From NCBI GenBank assembly GCA_002746795.1, contig PDQY01000099.1:20015-84014 (forward strand): DNA of 64,000 nucleotides. Reading direction: 5' to 3'. The translations under genes and the position numbers were made by a program. The notes beneath the pieces were generated by a model that ran no database searches, was not told the origin of the DNA, and worked only from the letters and a program-made list of their open reading frames with translations. Within the stretch, counting starts at the first letter, position 1, and every line of letters begins with the position of its first letter. Below, piece by piece: positions 63,287 through 64,000 of this stretch. Origin of the DNA: Chloroflexota bacterium (lineage in GTDB: Bacteria; Chloroflexota; Anaerolineae; Promineifilales; Promineifilaceae).

Positions 63287-64000
63287 ACAAATGGGTGCGC
63301 CATTTACTACAACTCGTTAGCGTCCTCTTATTTATTGCCATATTGTGGTGGGCAGAACCAAAAACATGGCAACAACTGCGGCAAGGCAACCCGACAGACC
63401 TTCTCTGTTTTTTTGGTATTTATGCAATTGCTGGTATCGTGTCAGCCTCCAGGCTGCGGCTTATCACACACGCCATCACCGGCAAAACATGGGCATCATG
63501 GCGGCAATATTTTCATTTGAATTGGACAGCGCGCGCCTTGGGTTTAGTTTTGCCTCGTAGCGTCAGCGGTGTAGGCGGCAAAACTGTTGGTTTGCGCACC
63601 TTTGGCATTTCTGTAAAAACATCCATCTGGATTGTACTTGTTGACAATTTATTTGATCTCCTGCTGTTAACAAGCGTTACATTGCCCAGCATCCTGTTTT
63701 TTCAGGGCAGCCTGAGCGAGCAGTGGCTGTTTGCTGGCATGTTGCTCATGCTGTTTTTGTTTGCTGTTGCGGTGTGGTGGGGTACAAAAGCAGATCACTT
63801 GCAACTGTTGTTGCAACGCATTCCATTTTTCAAGAAACGGCTGCCCGACCTGCATTCTGGGCGGCTTTTGCCAACTGGGCCTCAGGCGTTACAAGCAGCA
63901 GGATTTTCATTGCTGCTAAATGGGGTGTTGGCGGTCAGCTTTTATGTGATGGGACATGCCGTTGGGTTGTCGCTACCGCTGCCGCTGATAGTGGCGGCTT
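63283..64000 (+). CDS. Flippase-like / UPF0104 membrane protein, partial
   Basis: The first 239 codons of a gene cut by the right edge. The ATG overlaps the previous stop (ATGA). Hydrophobic segments alternate with short loops. NWTARALGLVLPRSVSGVGGKTVGLRTFG resembles the conserved region (LPxRxGExxR-like) of the PF03706 flippase family, with the acidic residue replaced. The protein at 24727-25758 is of the same family. With the adjacent GT87-like gene it could handle lipid-linked sugars. Confidence 0.62.
   Translation, partial: MNKWVRHLLQLVSVLLFIAILWWAEPKTWQQLRQGNPTDLLCFFGIYAIAGIVSASRLRLITHAITGKTWASWRQYFHLNWTARALGLVLPRSVSGVGGKTVGLRTFGISVKTSIWIVLVDNLFDLLLLTSVTLPSILFFQGSLSEQWLFAGMLLMLFLFAVAVWWGTKADHLQLLLQRIPFFKKRLPDLHSGRLLPTGPQALQAAGFSLLLNGVLAVSFYVMGHAVGLSLPLPLIVAA

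Overview
The window looks like a contig from a Chloroflexota bacterium, probably Anaerolineae-like. This rests on protein content: secreted and membrane-anchored proteins with Pro/Thr-rich stalks, LysM, SH3 and Ig-like modules, DUF4012, DUF2723 and YfhO-type membrane proteins, C25 (gingipain-like) peptidases, and an rpsF-ssb-rpsR operon. I saw no rRNA, tRNA, CRISPR array or prophage. The affiliation is inferred and was not tested against any database.

Layout. 1-6.4 kb: a truncated COG2403-like gene, a Xer-type recombinase, purine nucleoside phosphorylase, an anchored Ig-like protein, rsmD and a large YfhO-like membrane protein. 6.6-11.7 kb (minus strand): sucCD, a SurA-like foldase and rpsF-ssb-rpsR. 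11.9-15.7 kb: a secreted GH99-like/LysM protein behind a small leader ORF, radA, and a small membrane protein. 15.7-32.7 kb: one long plus-strand envelope and exopolysaccharide locus. It holds a Wzz/BY-kinase, a PqqD-like protein, two C25 peptidases, a flippase-like protein, a GT2/sugar-phosphate transferase fusion, a DUF2723 protein, DUF4012, an SH3 protein and glutaminyl cyclase. 32.8-36.6 kb: rpsA and clpC. 36.7-41.4 kb (minus): a LysM lipoprotein, an O-antigen ligase-like protein, an alpha-oxoamine synthase and a polyprenyl synthase. 41.6-43.9 kb: xpt-guaA. 43.9-45.5 kb: an AT-rich island with two unrecognised membrane-protein genes and a 69-bp imperfect direct repeat. 45.5-48.6 kb: a YgfK-like flavo-Fe/S reductase. 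48.8-57.8 kb: lplA, an M23 lipoprotein, a catalytically degenerate tyrosine recombinase, mfd, pth and an Ig-like anchored protein. 58-64 kb: a three-domain DsbA-like lipoprotein, an orphan DNA methyltransferase, and a methyltransferase/GT87/flippase set cut by the window edge.

Three signals stand out. (1) The 10-bp palindrome AACGGCCGTT occurs 56 times by my count, about 0.06 being expected, and every copy lies inside a gene. It is a HIP1-like highly iterated palindrome. (2) The DsbA-like lipoprotein at 57974-59926 has an in-frame UGA exactly where the first cysteine of a CPFC active site should be. A perfect 7-bp hairpin with a GGA loop follows 13 nt later, so this is a strong selenoprotein candidate. 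(3) A family of roughly 90-bp intergenic elements built of two hairpins (six copies or partial copies) shows a conserved loop and different but still pairing stems.
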